Source of the DNA: Bacteroidales bacterium
Lineage (GTDB): Bacteria; Bacteroidota; Bacteroidia; Bacteroidales; PUMT01
DNA: 61,000 nucleotides
Reading direction: 5' to 3'
Assembly: GCA_007132225.1 (NCBI GenBank)
Contig: SLPB01000061.1
Span: 1 to 61,000 of the forward strand
Shown piece after piece: positions 1 through 10,200 of the stretch. Positions within the stretch are counted from its first letter, which is position 1. Each line of letters opens with the position of its first letter. The position numbers and the translations under genes are program-made. Under the pieces are notes generated by a model, which searched no databases, was not told where the DNA came from, and saw nothing but the letters and a program-made list of their open reading frames with translations.

Positions 1-744
1 CCCTTCCGCTCACCCCACAGCACCATAAGTTCAGTTGCAATGGTTGGTGGCGGCAGTGTACCACAGCCCGGAGAAATTTCACTTTCACATAACGGAGTGT
101 TGTTCCTGGATGAGCTGCCCGAGTTTCAGCGTTCTGTTCTTGAGGTTTTAAGACAACCTCTGGAGGACAGGGAGATAGATATTTCACGTTCAAAATATTC
201 AGTCCGCTATCCCGCCGGTTTCATGCTTGTTGCCTCTATGAATCCATGTCCATGCGGATACTATAGTAACCCTGAAAAGGAATGTGTTTGTCCGCCCGGC
301 ATGGTTCAGAAATATATTAACCGGATTTCCGGACCTCTTATGGACAGGATTGATATACATATTGAAGTAATACCGGTGCCATTCGAAAAACTTTCGGAAA
401 AAAGAAATGCTGAAAGTTCTGCAGCTGTCAGGGAGAGGGTTGCGAGCGCCAGAAAAGTGCAGGAAAGACGCTTCAGTAAATACAGTAATGTTCACTCTAA
501 TGCACAGATGAACACAAAAATGATCCACGAGTATTGCCCGATTGACAAAACAGGTCAGCTTTTACTTAAAAATGCCATGCACAAACTTGGATTATCCGCC
601 AGGGCATATGACCGCATACTTAAGTTAGCCCGTACAATATCCGATCTGGAGAGAACCACTGAAATAGAGAGTATACATCTGGCTGAAGCCATTCAGTACC
701 GGAGTCTTGACAGGGAGACATGGACAGTTCAATCAAGGGCATAA
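1..744 (+). CDS. comM: YifB/ComM-family Mg-chelatase-like AAA+ ATPase, 3' part
   Basis: The frame is open from base 1, so the gene starts outside the window; the ATG at 40 is internal. The visible 247 residues begin with PFRSPH, followed by a VGGG motif and the Walker B stretch GVLFLDELPEF. A CPCGYY cysteine motif and the Mg_chelatase_C helical region follow. This is roughly the C-terminal half of a family usually near 510 residues. ComM proteins are hexameric helicases that promote branch migration during natural transformation in the organisms where they have been studied; in Bacteroidota the role is by homology only. Nothing looks broken. Confidence 0.93.
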   Translation, partial: PFRSPHSTISSVAMVGGGSVPQPGEISLSHNGVLFLDELPEFQRSVLEVLRQPLEDREIDISRSKYSVRYPAGFMLVASMNPCPCGYYSNPEKECVCPPGMVQKYINRISGPLMDRIDIHIEVIPVPFEKLSEKRNAESSAAVRERVASARKVQERRFSKYSNVHSNAQMNTKMIHEYCPIDKTGQLLLKNAMHKLGLSARAYDRILKLARTISDLERTTEIESIHLAEAIQYRSLDRETWTVQSRA

Positions 745-1035
745 TGGATCATCCATGCTGTATGCAGTTCTTTTTGTGTAACCTGGCAAAAAAAATAATC
801 CATGCTTTATTGACCTGCAGTCGGGTATACATACTATTTTGTGTTACCTGGCTGATGGCGGGGCATTTTTCAATATATTTTACACTTATAATAGGAGAGA
901 TTGTCTAATTTTTTTTAAATTTGTGACTGTTTTTTTTGATACTTTAGTAAAGTGCTGTGGAGTAAATACTTACGATAAATTTTTATCATACTATTATAAA
1001 TTATATTTATTAACTTTTAAAAAGGAGGAATTGTT
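745..1035. other. AT-rich leader region upstream of the pyrophosphatase gene
   Basis: About 290 bases with no convincing gene. Two short ORFs (720-908 and 839-1057) overlap comM or hppA out of frame and have no recognisable protein character. A TAAATTTG octamer at 916-923 fits the Bacteroidota -7 consensus TAnnTTTG, but I find no TTTG at the proper distance upstream, so the promoter call is weak. Confidence 0.4.
1023..1028 (+). promoter_or_regulatory. Strong Shine-Dalgarno sequence AGGAGG before hppA
   Basis: AGGAGG lies seven bases before the ATG at 1036 and fixes that start. Bacteroidota genes usually initiate without Shine-Dalgarno pairing and prefer A-rich leaders, and most starts in this window follow that pattern, so this site stands out. 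Confidence 0.8.
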
Positions 1036-3228
1036 ATGCCTGGAATATTTTGGTTAGTACCGTTAAGTTCTTTGTTTGCCCTGGGTTTTGCTTATTATTT
1101 CTTTAAGCAGATGATGGAGCATGATGAAGGAACTGACATGATGAAGAAAATTGCTGCCCATGTCCGTGAGGGAGCAGGTGCCTACCTGCGTCAGCAATAC
1201 AAAGTTGTAATTATTGTTTTCGCGGTGATCACAGTTATTTTTGCCATAATGGCTTATGGACTCGGAATTCAGAATCCATGGGTGCCATTTGCATTTCTTA
1301 CCGGCGGTGCCTTTTCCGGACTGGCCGGTTTTTTTGGAATGAAGGCTGCTACATTTGCATCGGCAAGGGTTGCCCATGCATGCCGCACATCGCTTGACGG
1401 CGGACTAAAGCTGGCTTTCCGCTCCGGTGCCGTAATGGGCCTTGTTGTGGTTGGTCTTGTACTGCTTGATGTTTCTGCATGGTTTCTGGTTCTCAATTGG
1501 GCCATTCCTGAAGCACAGCCAGGATTAAAACTGCTTACCATCACTGCCACTATGCTTACTTTTGGTATGGGTGCATCCACCCAGGCTCTCTTTGCACGTG
1601 TTGGCGGTGGTATATATACCAAGGCTGCTGACGTTGGTGCCGACCTTGTAGGTAAGGTTGAGGCCGGCATACCCGAGGATGACCCCAGAAACCCTGCCAC
1701 CATTGCCGATAATGTAGGTGATAATGTTGGTGATGTTGCCGGTATGGGAGCCGACCTGTTTGAATCGTTTGCCGGTTCAATCCTGGCTACTGCCCTGCTT
1801 GGTGCTGCTGCATTCATAGGATTCGGTTCGGAAATGCAGTTCAATGCAGTAATAGCTCCTATGCTGATTGCTGCAGTGGGTACATTGCTTTCAATTGCCG
1901 GTGTATTTTTTGTGCGGACCAAAGAGGGAGCAACCCAGAAGGAGTTGCTTAAATCCCTTGGCGTTGGTGTCAATACCAGCGCAGCTTTGATAGTTGTGTT
2001 TTCACTTGGGATATTGTACCTTTTAGGATTACCAAATTACCTGGGTATTTGGGCATCAATAGTTGTAGGCCTGCTGGCCGGTATTGGTATCGGACAGTCG
2101 ACGGAATACTTTACAGCTTCCGCCTATAAACCTACCCGCAAGATTGCTGAATCAGCCAGTACTGGTCCGGCAACATTAATTATCAGCGGTATCGGAACCG
2201 GACTCATCTCTGCCGCCGTTCCCCTTGGAATTATCTGCGTGGCCATTACACTGGCATTTGGATTTTCATCAGGATTTAACTTTGACGCTACCAGCCTTAA
2301 TATTGGCCTTTACGGTATAGGTGTAGCTGCAGTTGGTATGCTCTCCACTCTGGGCATAACCCTGGCTACAGATGCATACGGCCCCATAGCCGATAATGCG
2401 GGTGGCAACGCTGAGATGAGCAAGCTTGGAGACGAAGTGCGCGCCCGCACAGATGCTCTTGATGCACTTGGAAACACAACTGCCGCAACTGGTAAAGGAT
2501 TTGCCATAGGTAGTGCCGCACTGACTGCACTTGCTTTGCTTGCTGCATATTTCGAGGAAGTGAAGATCATGTTTGTTAAGTTCCTTGACCGTCCCGATGA
2601 ACTCATAAACAACATTCCCGCAATTGATGCGCAGTTTATTGATTTTATCCACCACTATGATATCCACCTTATGAACCCGCTGGTAATAGTTGGTATTTTT
2701 ATCGGTGTATTGTCGGTATTCCTTTTCAGCGGAATGACCATGACTGCAGTAGGCCGTGCGGCGCAGAAAATGGTTGACGAGGTTCGCCGGCAGTTCCGTG
2801 ACATTCCCGGAATCATGGAAGGAAAAGCTGAGCCCGATTATGCCCGTTGTGTTGCTATTTCAACTAAAGGTGCGCAACAGGAAATGATGGTGCCATCACT
2901 GATAGCTTTATTCATACCTGTTATCGTGGGACTTGTTTTTGGTGTAGCAGGGGTAACCGGATTGCTGGTTGGAACTATTTCCTCAGGCTTTGCCATGGCA
3001 ATCTTTATGGCTAATGCCGGCGGTGCCTGGGATAATGCCAAGAAATATATTGAAGAAGGCAACCTTGGAGGCAAAGGCTCCGAGAACCATAAAGCTGCCG
3101 TTGTTGGTGATATGCTTGGAGACCCGTTCAAGGATACCTCCGGGCCAAGTCTTAACATACTTATCAAACTGATGGTTATGGCTTCCGTTGTAACCGTTGG
3201 GGTTGCCGTGAGCTACAGTATATTCTAG
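1036..3228 (+). CDS. hppA: Membrane-bound, K+-dependent-type ion-translocating pyrophosphatase
   Basis: A 730-residue polytopic protein of the M-PPase family, which couples pyrophosphate hydrolysis to H+ and/or Na+ export across the inner membrane. The signature block runs from DVGADLVGKVEAG through EDDPRNPATIADN to GDNVGDVAGMGADLFES. The second Asp-rich site near the C-terminus reads GDMLGDPFKDTSGPS. The motif GNTTAATGKG carries Ala where K+-independent members have Lys (GNTTKA), which places it in the K+-requiring subfamily. Whether it pumps Na+, H+ or both cannot be told by eye. It sits alone, with a strong ribosome binding site and its own terminator. Length and motifs are complete. Confidence 0.97.
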   Translation: MPGIFWLVPLSSLFALGFAYYFFKQMMEHDEGTDMMKKIAAHVREGAGAYLRQQYKVVIIVFAVITVIFAIMAYGLGIQNPWVPFAFLTGGAFSGLAGFFGMKAATFASARVAHACRTSLDGGLKLAFRSGAVMGLVVVGLVLLDVSAWFLVLNWAIPEAQPGLKLLTITATMLTFGMGASTQALFARVGGGIYTKAADVGADLVGKVEAGIPEDDPRNPATIADNVGDNVGDVAGMGADLFESFAGSILATALLGAAAFIGFGSEMQFNAVIAPMLIAAVGTLLSIAGVFFVRTKEGATQKELLKSLGVGVNTSAALIVVFSLGILYLLGLPNYLGIWASIVVGLLAGIGIGQSTEYFTASAYKPTRKIAESASTGPATLIISGIGTGLISAAVPLGIICVAITLAFGFSSGFNFDATSLNIGLYGIGVAAVGMLSTLGITLATDAYGPIADNAGGNAEMSKLGDEVRARTDALDALGNTTAATGKGFAIGSAALTALALLAAYFEEVKIMFVKFLDRPDELINNIPAIDAQFIDFIHHYDIHLMNPLVIVGIFIGVLSVFLFSGMTMTAVGRAAQKMVDEVRRQFRDIPGIMEGKAEPDYARCVAISTKGAQQEMMVPSLIALFIPVIVGLVFGVAGVTGLLVGTISSGFAMAIFMANAGGAWDNAKKYIEEGNLGGKGSENHKAAVVGDMLGDPFKDTSGPSLNILIKLMVMASVVTVGVAVSYSIF

Positions 3229-3253
3229 ATTTCCCGGTTATCTCCAAAATTTT

Positions 3254-3285
3254 AAAAAGCCTGCAGAATTTTCTGCAGGCTTTTT
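3254..3285. terminator. Bidirectional intrinsic terminator between hppA and lpxH
   Basis: A perfect 15-base inverted repeat, AAAAAGCCTGCAGAA and its complement, around a two-base centre, with a T run at 3281-3285 on the plus strand and the matching A run at 3254-3258. It can end transcription of hppA and, read from the other strand, of the convergent lpxH gene. Confidence 0.88.
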
Positions 3286-3338
3286 AATTGTCTTTTTTTG
3301 ACTTCTTACCCGGTAACAGAAGCAAACGGGCGAGTGCC

Positions 3339-4088
3339 TCAGGCAGAATAATTTTTAATTTCCATCTTCTCACCGTCAAAAACAGCATAAGAGAAATGCC
3401 ATAGCCAGTCCCCGAGATTAATATAGCGGGAGCCGTGATCTCCAAGAGAAATGTCAAGAGGGACATGGCGGTGCCCGAAAACAAAATAATCAAAATGTTT
3501 ATTCTCCAGTATCCGGTTGGCAAATATAATCTGTTCCTCATTATCTGCACCCTTAAAAGGTGTAATCAGCTCTTTGGAGTACCTGCTTTTATGCGACCAT
3601 TTATGTCCGAACCATATTGCGAAATTGGGGTGAAGCCTTGCAAAAATCCATTGCAGTGCAGGATTCGTGAATATCTTTTTTAATATTTTGAATCCTGTAT
3701 CCCCATCATCCATCCCGTCACCATGTGCCATGTAGAATGTCTTACCGAAAAGATCGGTAATGTAAGGGCCCGTATGAATTATCATACCGGTTTCACCGGG
3801 GAGGTAATCAAAAACCCAGATGTCATGGTTGCCGGTAAAAAAGTGAACCGGGATTCCACTGTCTGTTAGTTCCGCTATCTTTCCCAGTACTCTTGTATAT
3901 CCTCTTGGTACAACACGTTTGTATTCAAACCAGAAATCAAATATATCGCCCAGGAGATATATTTCGCCAGCCTCTTCTTTTATGCTATCCAGCCATTTAA
4001 CAAAGAGGCGTTCACGAGTGAGGCTGTCTGTGCCTGATAATCCGAAATGAGCATCGGAGGCGAAGTAGATATTTTTATTATGATTCAA
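3339..4088 (-). CDS. lpxH: UDP-2,3-diacylglucosamine hydrolase (LpxH-like)
   Basis: A 249-residue calcineurin-like metallophosphoesterase. The metal-binding motifs appear in order: DAHFG (12-16), GDIFDFW (47-53), GNHD (86-89), HGDG (122-125) and GHRH near 205. The family cleaves UDP-2,3-diacylglucosamine to lipid X and UMP, the fourth step of lipid A synthesis, at the inner membrane surface. The ATG lies 15 bases after the stop of the upstream thioredoxin-like gene, so the two are probably co-transcribed and share the terminator beyond. Specificity is inferred from the GDIFDFW and HGDG context; another phosphoesterase activity is possible but less likely. Confidence 0.9.
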   Translation of the reverse strand: MNHNKNIYFASDAHFGLSGTDSLTRERLFVKWLDSIKEEAGEIYLLGDIFDFWFEYKRVVPRGYTRVLGKIAELTDSGIPVHFFTGNHDIWVFDYLPGETGMIIHTGPYITDLFGKTFYMAHGDGMDDGDTGFKILKKIFTNPALQWIFARLHPNFAIWFGHKWSHKSRYSKELITPFKGADNEEQIIFANRILENKHFDYFVFGHRHVPLDISLGDHGSRYINLGDWLWHFSYAVFDGEKMEIKNYSA

Positions 4089-4103
4089 TTTGAGTTTAGT
4101 AGG

Positions 4104-5273
4104 TTAATCCAGTGCTCTTGCCAATCTGCGCCGTAGCTCCCGGGCGGACAAATTTTTTGCCATGATGCCTGCATCCCGGTTTATTAGATAGTTGGAAGGA
4201 ATCGCCTGTACATTATAGTGTTGCGCTGCAGTAAAGCCACCTTCTCCAAACTCTGCAACATGAACCCAGGGAAGCTCTGAATATCTTATGCTTCTAAGCC
4301 ATTCCTCCCTGTCCCTTTCAACCGATACCTGATAGATCTGAAAGCCTTTATTCCGATATTCCTGATGTACTGGAATAAGATCATGGCTTAGCTCAACACT
4401 GCCCGGATTGAGGGATGAGCCAAAAAACACCAGTATATATTTCTCCTGAAGGGAGTGAAGCCTGACTGTATCTCCGTCAATGCCGGGCATTGCTATATCA
4501 GGATATAACGAATGCACATTTCCGCTTGCTTCTGCCATATTTAGAATCCTGAACCGGTCATATCCCCTCTCCTGAGCCTCTGCATCTGCAGCAAGGGCTT
4601 TTACATGCAAAGATTCAGGATATTTTTTCCTGAGCGATTGTGCCAATATTTTCATGTATTGTATGTCCCTTACCTGATTCAGCACATAGTAATCATCTTC
4701 AAGTTGCTGGTAAATCGCTGTAATTGAGGCAAGAGACTCCATGTTTTCCATTATGAAAGCTATTGAAAATTTTCGCTGGGCCTGGATAATTTCATTAATC
4801 TCTTCATAAATTCGTGCTTCCTCTTTTTCAAAATCCGGATCATCTTCCAGGGCAGCTATTTCCATTATAAGGGGTTGAATCTGTTTTTTGGTTACAGCAA
4901 GCCGGTCATTTAATTTTTTAATCGATTCAGATCCCTCTGACCCATAAACTTTGAAGGTCCCGGACAAGTTTGAGGCATCGGCCACGATCCTGACCGTTTC
5001 TCCCGGTTCAGCCAGTAGTGTTATGAAGTTATTATCGCTGAGCCTTAGGTTATAAAAAGAAGGATGAGAAATTTTTGCTGAGAAGGAAAAGGTGCCGTTT
5101 CTTTTTATTTTGGCCGAATCCAGAACTGCTGGCCCCTCTACATTAAGGCGATCCAGGTAGATCATTTTACCTCTTCCCTCTTCCAGTTCACCTTTTATAC
5201 TCACCCTGCCGGATTCTTTACAGGAAACCAAAAGCATCACAAAAGGTAGTAAGAGTAATAATAAATGCTTCAT
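4104..5273 (-). CDS. TlpA-like thioredoxin-fold lipoprotein lacking the CxxC active site
   Basis: A 389-residue lipoprotein with an LVSC lipobox near residue 18, then a beta-rich DUF4369-like domain (about 22-120), a helical linker, and a C-terminal thioredoxin fold (about 255-389). Its layout matches the neighbour at 5441-6649, including the linker phrases IMENMESLAS and the end motif ARELRRRL. Where the neighbour has WCGPC, this protein has LNPGS (near 286), so both catalytic cysteines are gone. The cis-proline loop AIPSN is kept. It therefore cannot do thiol-disulfide exchange by the usual mechanism and may act as a binding or scaffold protein in the periplasm. It is probably co-transcribed with lpxH. 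Confidence 0.85.
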   Translation of the reverse strand: MKHLLLLLLPFVMLLVSCKESGRVSIKGELEEGRGKMIYLDRLNVEGPAVLDSAKIKRNGTFSFSAKISHPSFYNLRLSDNNFITLLAEPGETVRIVADASNLSGTFKVYGSEGSESIKKLNDRLAVTKKQIQPLIMEIAALEDDPDFEKEEARIYEEINEIIQAQRKFSIAFIMENMESLASITAIYQQLEDDYYVLNQVRDIQYMKILAQSLRKKYPESLHVKALAADAEAQERGYDRFRILNMAEASGNVHSLYPDIAMPGIDGDTVRLHSLQEKYILVFFGSSLNPGSVELSHDLIPVHQEYRNKGFQIYQVSVERDREEWLRSIRYSELPWVHVAEFGEGGFTAAQHYNVQAIPSNYLINRDAGIMAKNLSARELRRRLARALD

Positions 5274-5440
5274 CTTTTAACTTAAATTAGTGGTTGACTA
5301 CCATGTCCGTATTGTTAACCCCTCAAAAAATGTTCTTATACCCGGTGTAAATTCCGTTTTTAGTATTCTCAAATTATGGGTCCGAACATTACTATTCCGG
5401 TAAACCCTTTATGGCGGAGTTAAATTATTTTTATAAAATG

Positions 5441-6649
5441 TCAATCAAATACTCCCGATAGAGCACGTTCCAGCTCTGCTCCCCTGAGATTCCTGGCAAT
5501 TATTCTTCCCTCAGGATCAAGGAGGAAGTTGGCAGGGATTCCCTGGATGCTATATAGAGGAACAACAACGGAGTTCCAGAACTGCAGATCGCTCACATGT
5601 GTCCATTTTTCCATGCCATCTTCTTCAATCCCCTTTATCCATGCATCCCTTGTCCGGTCCAGTGAAACCTGGTATATATCAAATCCCTTGCTATTATATT
5701 TGTTATATGATTCAACCAGGTAGGGGTTTTCCTCCCGGCAGGGACCACACCATGAGGCCCAGAAATCGAGCAAAACAAAATTGCCTCTCATCGAGTGGAG
5801 GCTGATGGTATCGCCCTGGGGATCGGGTAATGATATTTCAGGAGCAACTGCACCGTCTGAAAGGACGCTTTCCCTTTGCTTTCTCAGTTCAATTTGTTCC
5901 TTCATATCATTTACATTCTCATTAAGAGTGACAGTATGTTCCAGATCAGGATATTTATTAATCAGCACTGAGTCTACCAGCAGGTAATACTTAAAGTCTT
6001 CTTCCTTTCCAAGAACAAAGGTTGATGGGTCAGTTTGCTGGTAGAGTGCTATAAGGCTTGCCAGTGATCCCGGATTGCTTGTTATGAAATCAATAGTGAA
6101 CTGCCTTTGTTCTTCAGCTATTTCTTCATACTTTTCTCTTATTTCATTCCTGAATTCCTGTATGTCTACACCTGATTCGTCGCGGCCTGTACGGTAGCGT
6201 TCACCAAGTGAATCCATCTTCATTATTGTAGAGTGCATTTTTTTGTTCAGCTCGAGCGAAAGCCGGGATTCAGACGATCCTTCTATATTTGCGGAACTTT
6301 GCAGGTTGTTAATGTCTCCGGTAATTTTAATATCCTCGCCTGGAGAAACAATAAGCACCAGGTAGCTGGATTGATCCGACCTGAGTGACATGAATTTTAT
6401 TTGATCTGTCTCATCCTCAAACCTGAAATTTCCGTTATCATCGACAATAACCGAGTCCAGGGGAATAAGATCATAAGTGCTCATTTCATAAAGGTTTAGC
6501 TTTTTCCCGGCTGCATTATCCAATTTTCCGCTGATTGAATAGTTATTGTCACTCTTCGAGCACGAGAATAACAATAGTATAGCTATAGATATTAAGAGTG
6601 TATTTGTTGCAGGAAAAGTTAAGACAGTTTCTTTAAATAGTTTTTGCAT
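5441..6649 (-). CDS. TlpA/ResA-like thiol-disulfide oxidoreductase lipoprotein with DUF4369 domain
   Basis: A 402-residue protein with a hydrophobic N-terminus ending in the lipobox LLFSC, so it is probably a lipoprotein facing the periplasm. An N-terminal DUF4369-like beta domain begins at SISGKLDNAAG; a charged helical middle follows. The C-terminal AhpC/TSA-thioredoxin domain has FWASWCGPC near 295-302 and the cis-Pro segment GIPANF. Such proteins reduce or reshuffle disulfides in exported proteins; the substrate is unknown. Bacteroidota often carry several copies. The gene lies upstream of its cysteine-less paralogue with 167 bases between them, so the pair may be one operon or have separate promoters. 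Confidence 0.9.
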   Translation of the reverse strand: MQKLFKETVLTFPATNTLLISIAILLLFSCSKSDNNYSISGKLDNAAGKKLNLYEMSTYDLIPLDSVIVDDNGNFRFEDETDQIKFMSLRSDQSSYLVLIVSPGEDIKITGDINNLQSSANIEGSSESRLSLELNKKMHSTIMKMDSLGERYRTGRDESGVDIQEFRNEIREKYEEIAEEQRQFTIDFITSNPGSLASLIALYQQTDPSTFVLGKEEDFKYYLLVDSVLINKYPDLEHTVTLNENVNDMKEQIELRKQRESVLSDGAVAPEISLPDPQGDTISLHSMRGNFVLLDFWASWCGPCREENPYLVESYNKYNSKGFDIYQVSLDRTRDAWIKGIEEDGMEKWTHVSDLQFWNSVVVPLYSIQGIPANFLLDPEGRIIARNLRGAELERALSGVFD

Positions 6650-7265
6650 TTTCTTATTAGGTATTTTATTGAGATTTTGATTACCTGGTAATTATTTTTT
6701 GATTTTTAAGCTCCATTTAAAGAACATTGGATTTGCTTTTTTTATTATTGATGCAAATGAGTTATTTTTCTTTGCATGGTTTTTTAAATACAATCAGGGG
6801 GGATATTCTTATTGGATTGAATGGGAATGAAATTCATATCTATGGATGATCACATTTGCAGGTGTTAAAATATCTGGCATGGTTTGATATCTGATATAAA
6901 TTTAATATTGTAAAGATAATTATTTTTTATCTAATGAACAGACCATGTTGATCTGCCTCTCAAGTAAAGACATAACATCAGGTTTTGAACTCTCCTGTTT
7001 GATTATCGGTATATTAGGAAACATCCTGCCTTTACCTTCACCTTAATTAAGGAAAATTTATTTTGTAATTTTACAATATCAGCGGCAGGTAATAAATTAA
7101 TTCCTCTGACTTCGGTTTTAGGAATTAATCATATTTTATACTGATGAGTTACATTATTTTTGCAATAAGTCCACTAATATTTTTACCGGGCGATTATTGC
7201 ACAATCACTGCCGGCTTTAGAGGGAGGTATACTGATTTTATTTTTTTTACAAAACTTACAAAATT
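6650..7265. other. Long AT-rich divergent intergenic region
   Basis: About 616 bases between the divergent thioredoxin lipoprotein gene and the glycogen gene. It must hold promoters for both, but I found no full TTTG/TAnnTTTG pair in either direction. It contains the inverted repeat at 7096-7129. There is no plausible ORF and no recognisable RNA gene. Confidence 0.5.
7096..7129. repeat. 10-base perfect inverted repeat in the leader of the glycogen gene
   Basis: ATTAATTCCT at 7096-7105 is repeated as AGGAATTAAT at 7120-7129 with a 14-base spacer. It lies about 140 bases before the start codon of the synthase-phosphorylase gene. It could be an operator or a leader hairpin; in AT-rich DNA chance is possible. 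Confidence 0.45.
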
Positions 7266-10200
7266 ATGCAAGAAACACTGAATTTGCCGGATTATTTGTT
7301 TGAGGTTAGCTGGGAGGTATGTAACAAAGTCGGAAGCATACATACCCTTTTATCTACAAAGGCGGGTTTTCTGCAAAAGAAGCTGAATAACAATTATATT
7401 CTAATAGGCCCGGATGTATGGAGAGGGGAATCGGAACACCCTGAATTTATTGAAGACAAGGAATTATTTGCCGCATGGCGTCAGGCTGCGGCGATGGATG
7501 GGTTAAGAATACGTACGGGAAGATGGAATGTTGAAGGGCAACCTTTGGCTATCATAATCGATTTCACTCCTTTTATATCTCAAAAGGATCAGATATTCAG
7601 ACAAATGTGGGATAGATTTAAACTGGATTCCATCTCCGGTCAATGGAATTATGTAGAACCTGTTCTTTTTGGCTATGCTGTTGGCCTGCTTATTGAAAGC
7701 TTTGTAAAATTCAATGTTCCCAGCGGAGAGCGTGCCCTTGCCCATTTTCATGAATGGATGACAGGTTCCGGGATATTATACCTGAGGGACCAGGTTCCCG
7801 CCGTGACAACAGTTTTCACTGTCCATGCTACTGTAATGGGCCGGACTCTTGCCTGCAACTATCAACCTCTGTACAGGGATTTTGAGAAATTTGATGCCGA
7901 AGCAAGGGCCAGGGAATTTAATGTTGTTTCAAAGCTTTCCCTGGAAAAACTTTCCGCTGAAAATGCAGATTTATTTACTGCAGTAAGTGAACAAACAGTC
8001 CGTGAATGCAGGCACTTTTTAGGTAAGGAGGCAGATATTTTAACTCCCAACGGAATTGAGGATTATCTTCTGGTTGCCGGAGATCAGTTTGAAAGCAAAC
8101 GTTCTTCTTCCCGGGAAAAGTTGAAAAAAGTAAGTGCTGCCCTCCTGGACAAGGCTCCGGATGATGATGTTATGTTTGTAGCAAATAGCGGAAGGTATGA
8201 GATGAAGAATAAGGGAATTGATGTTTTTATTTATTCTCTTGCAGCCCTGAAGAATAACCCTGCATTAAAGAAAGAAGTGATTGCTTTTATAATGGTGCCT
8301 GCTAACCAGATTGGCCCGCGCAGGGATTTGATAGATTTCCTTGAGGGCAATACAGGTCATCCCGGGGCAGCCGGAAAGGTTCTAACGCATTACCTTCATG
8401 ATCAGGATTATGATCCTGTTGTTCAGAAACTTCAGGCAGCCGGATTAAACAACGATCCCGCAGACAAGGTGAAAGTAATATTTATACCCTGTTACCTTAA
8501 CGGTAATGACGGCATATTCAATGTTCCTTACCATGATTTGCTTGCGGGCATGGATATTACTGTATTTCCCTCCTATTATGAGCCGTGGGGGTATGCACCC
8601 ATGGAAAGCATTGCATTACGTATTCCAACCATCACCACCAGTCTTAACGGTTATGGATTATGGGTTAATGAGCATTTTCATGGTGAAAAGTCCTCTATTG
8701 ATATTATTACCAGAGATGAAGATAATTTTCAGCAGGTAGTGGATCTTATAAGTGAAAAACTTGCCGCCTTCTCAGCTTTGAATGATTCGGAAATTGATGT
8801 TATTAAACAAAATGCCGGAGAGATATCAAAAATAACACTATGGAAGAATTTTATCGTTCATTATTACTCAGCATATGAACTTGCACTGAAAAAGTCTGAA
8901 CCAAGAGTTACAGGGCTTCCTCCCACTGAAATTACAGAAGCTGTTGCCCCCGTTTACAAAGTAAGCAAGGTCCATGAGCCTAAATGGAAAACAATTCTGG
9001 TTCATAAAAACATACCTTCCAGATTAACTGCACTGGAGCAGATATCAGGAAATCTGTGGTGGAGCTGGAACGAAAGGGCCGCAGAGCTTTTTAGCAGTAT
9101 TGACCGGGAACTCTGGAATGAAACCGGTTGCAATCCCGTTTATTTTCTGGAGAAAGTAAGTTATACCAGGTTCATGGAACTTGAAAAGGATGAAGCTTTT
9201 CTTTCTGAGATGGATGAGGTTTATGATGTTTTTCAGAAATACCTCAAAGAACCCTTCAGGGAAGGATCTCAGGTCGCATATTTCAGTATGGAGTACGGAC
9301 TTCATTCAAGTATCCCGATATACAGCGGTGGACTTGGTGTACTGGCAGGTGACTATCTCAAGGAAGCCAGTGATTCGAAAGTAGATATGGTGGCTGTGGG
9401 ATTATTGTATAAATACGGGTATTTTAAGCAGCAACTGGCGGCAGGTGGTGAGCAGATAGCTACCTATGAACCCACAAATTTTGCTCATTTGCCGGCAAGG
9501 ATTGTAAGGAATGACGATGGCGATCCGCTGACAATCAGCATTGCCTTTCCCGGCCGGAAAGTCAAAGCCCGTATATGGAGGATCGATGTAGGAAGAATCC
9601 CCCTGTTTCTTCTTGATACTGATATTGAAGATAATCAGGATCATGACAGGAGTATCACTCACCATTTATATGGAGGTGACTGGGAAAACAGGTTCAAACA
9701 GGAGATGCTCCTTGGTATCGGAGGTATTAGAGCATTGAAGGTTATGGATGTTGATCCTCATCTTTTCCACTGTAATGAGGGTCATGCAGCTTTTATCGGG
9801 ATTGAAAGGCTAAACCAGTACATTAATGAACAAAAACTTATATTTTCCCAGGCTCTTGAAGTTGTAAGAGCCTCGACACTGTTTACCACTCATACTCCTG
9901 TGCCGGCAGGACATGACTCTTTTGACGAAAATTTACTGCGCACCTATATTGCTCATTATCCAGTAAGGCTCAATATTAGCTGGACCCAGTTTATGAATCT
10001 CGGGAAAATCCACCCTGAAGATCCAAATGAGAACTTTTCCATGTCCTACCTGGCCGCCAACCTTTCTCAGGAGATAAACGGGGTAAGCCGTCTGCACGGA
10101 AAGGTAAGCAGGCATATCTTCAATGATCTCTGGAAGGGATACCTGCCCGGAGAACTGCATATTGATTACGTAACCAATGGCATTCATCACGACACATGGA

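Noticed and set aside
1269-1973. 234-codon minus-strand ORF inside hppA
   Set aside because: It is a shadow of the intact pyrophosphatase; its translation is rich in Pro, Ala, Ser and Thr with no domain character.
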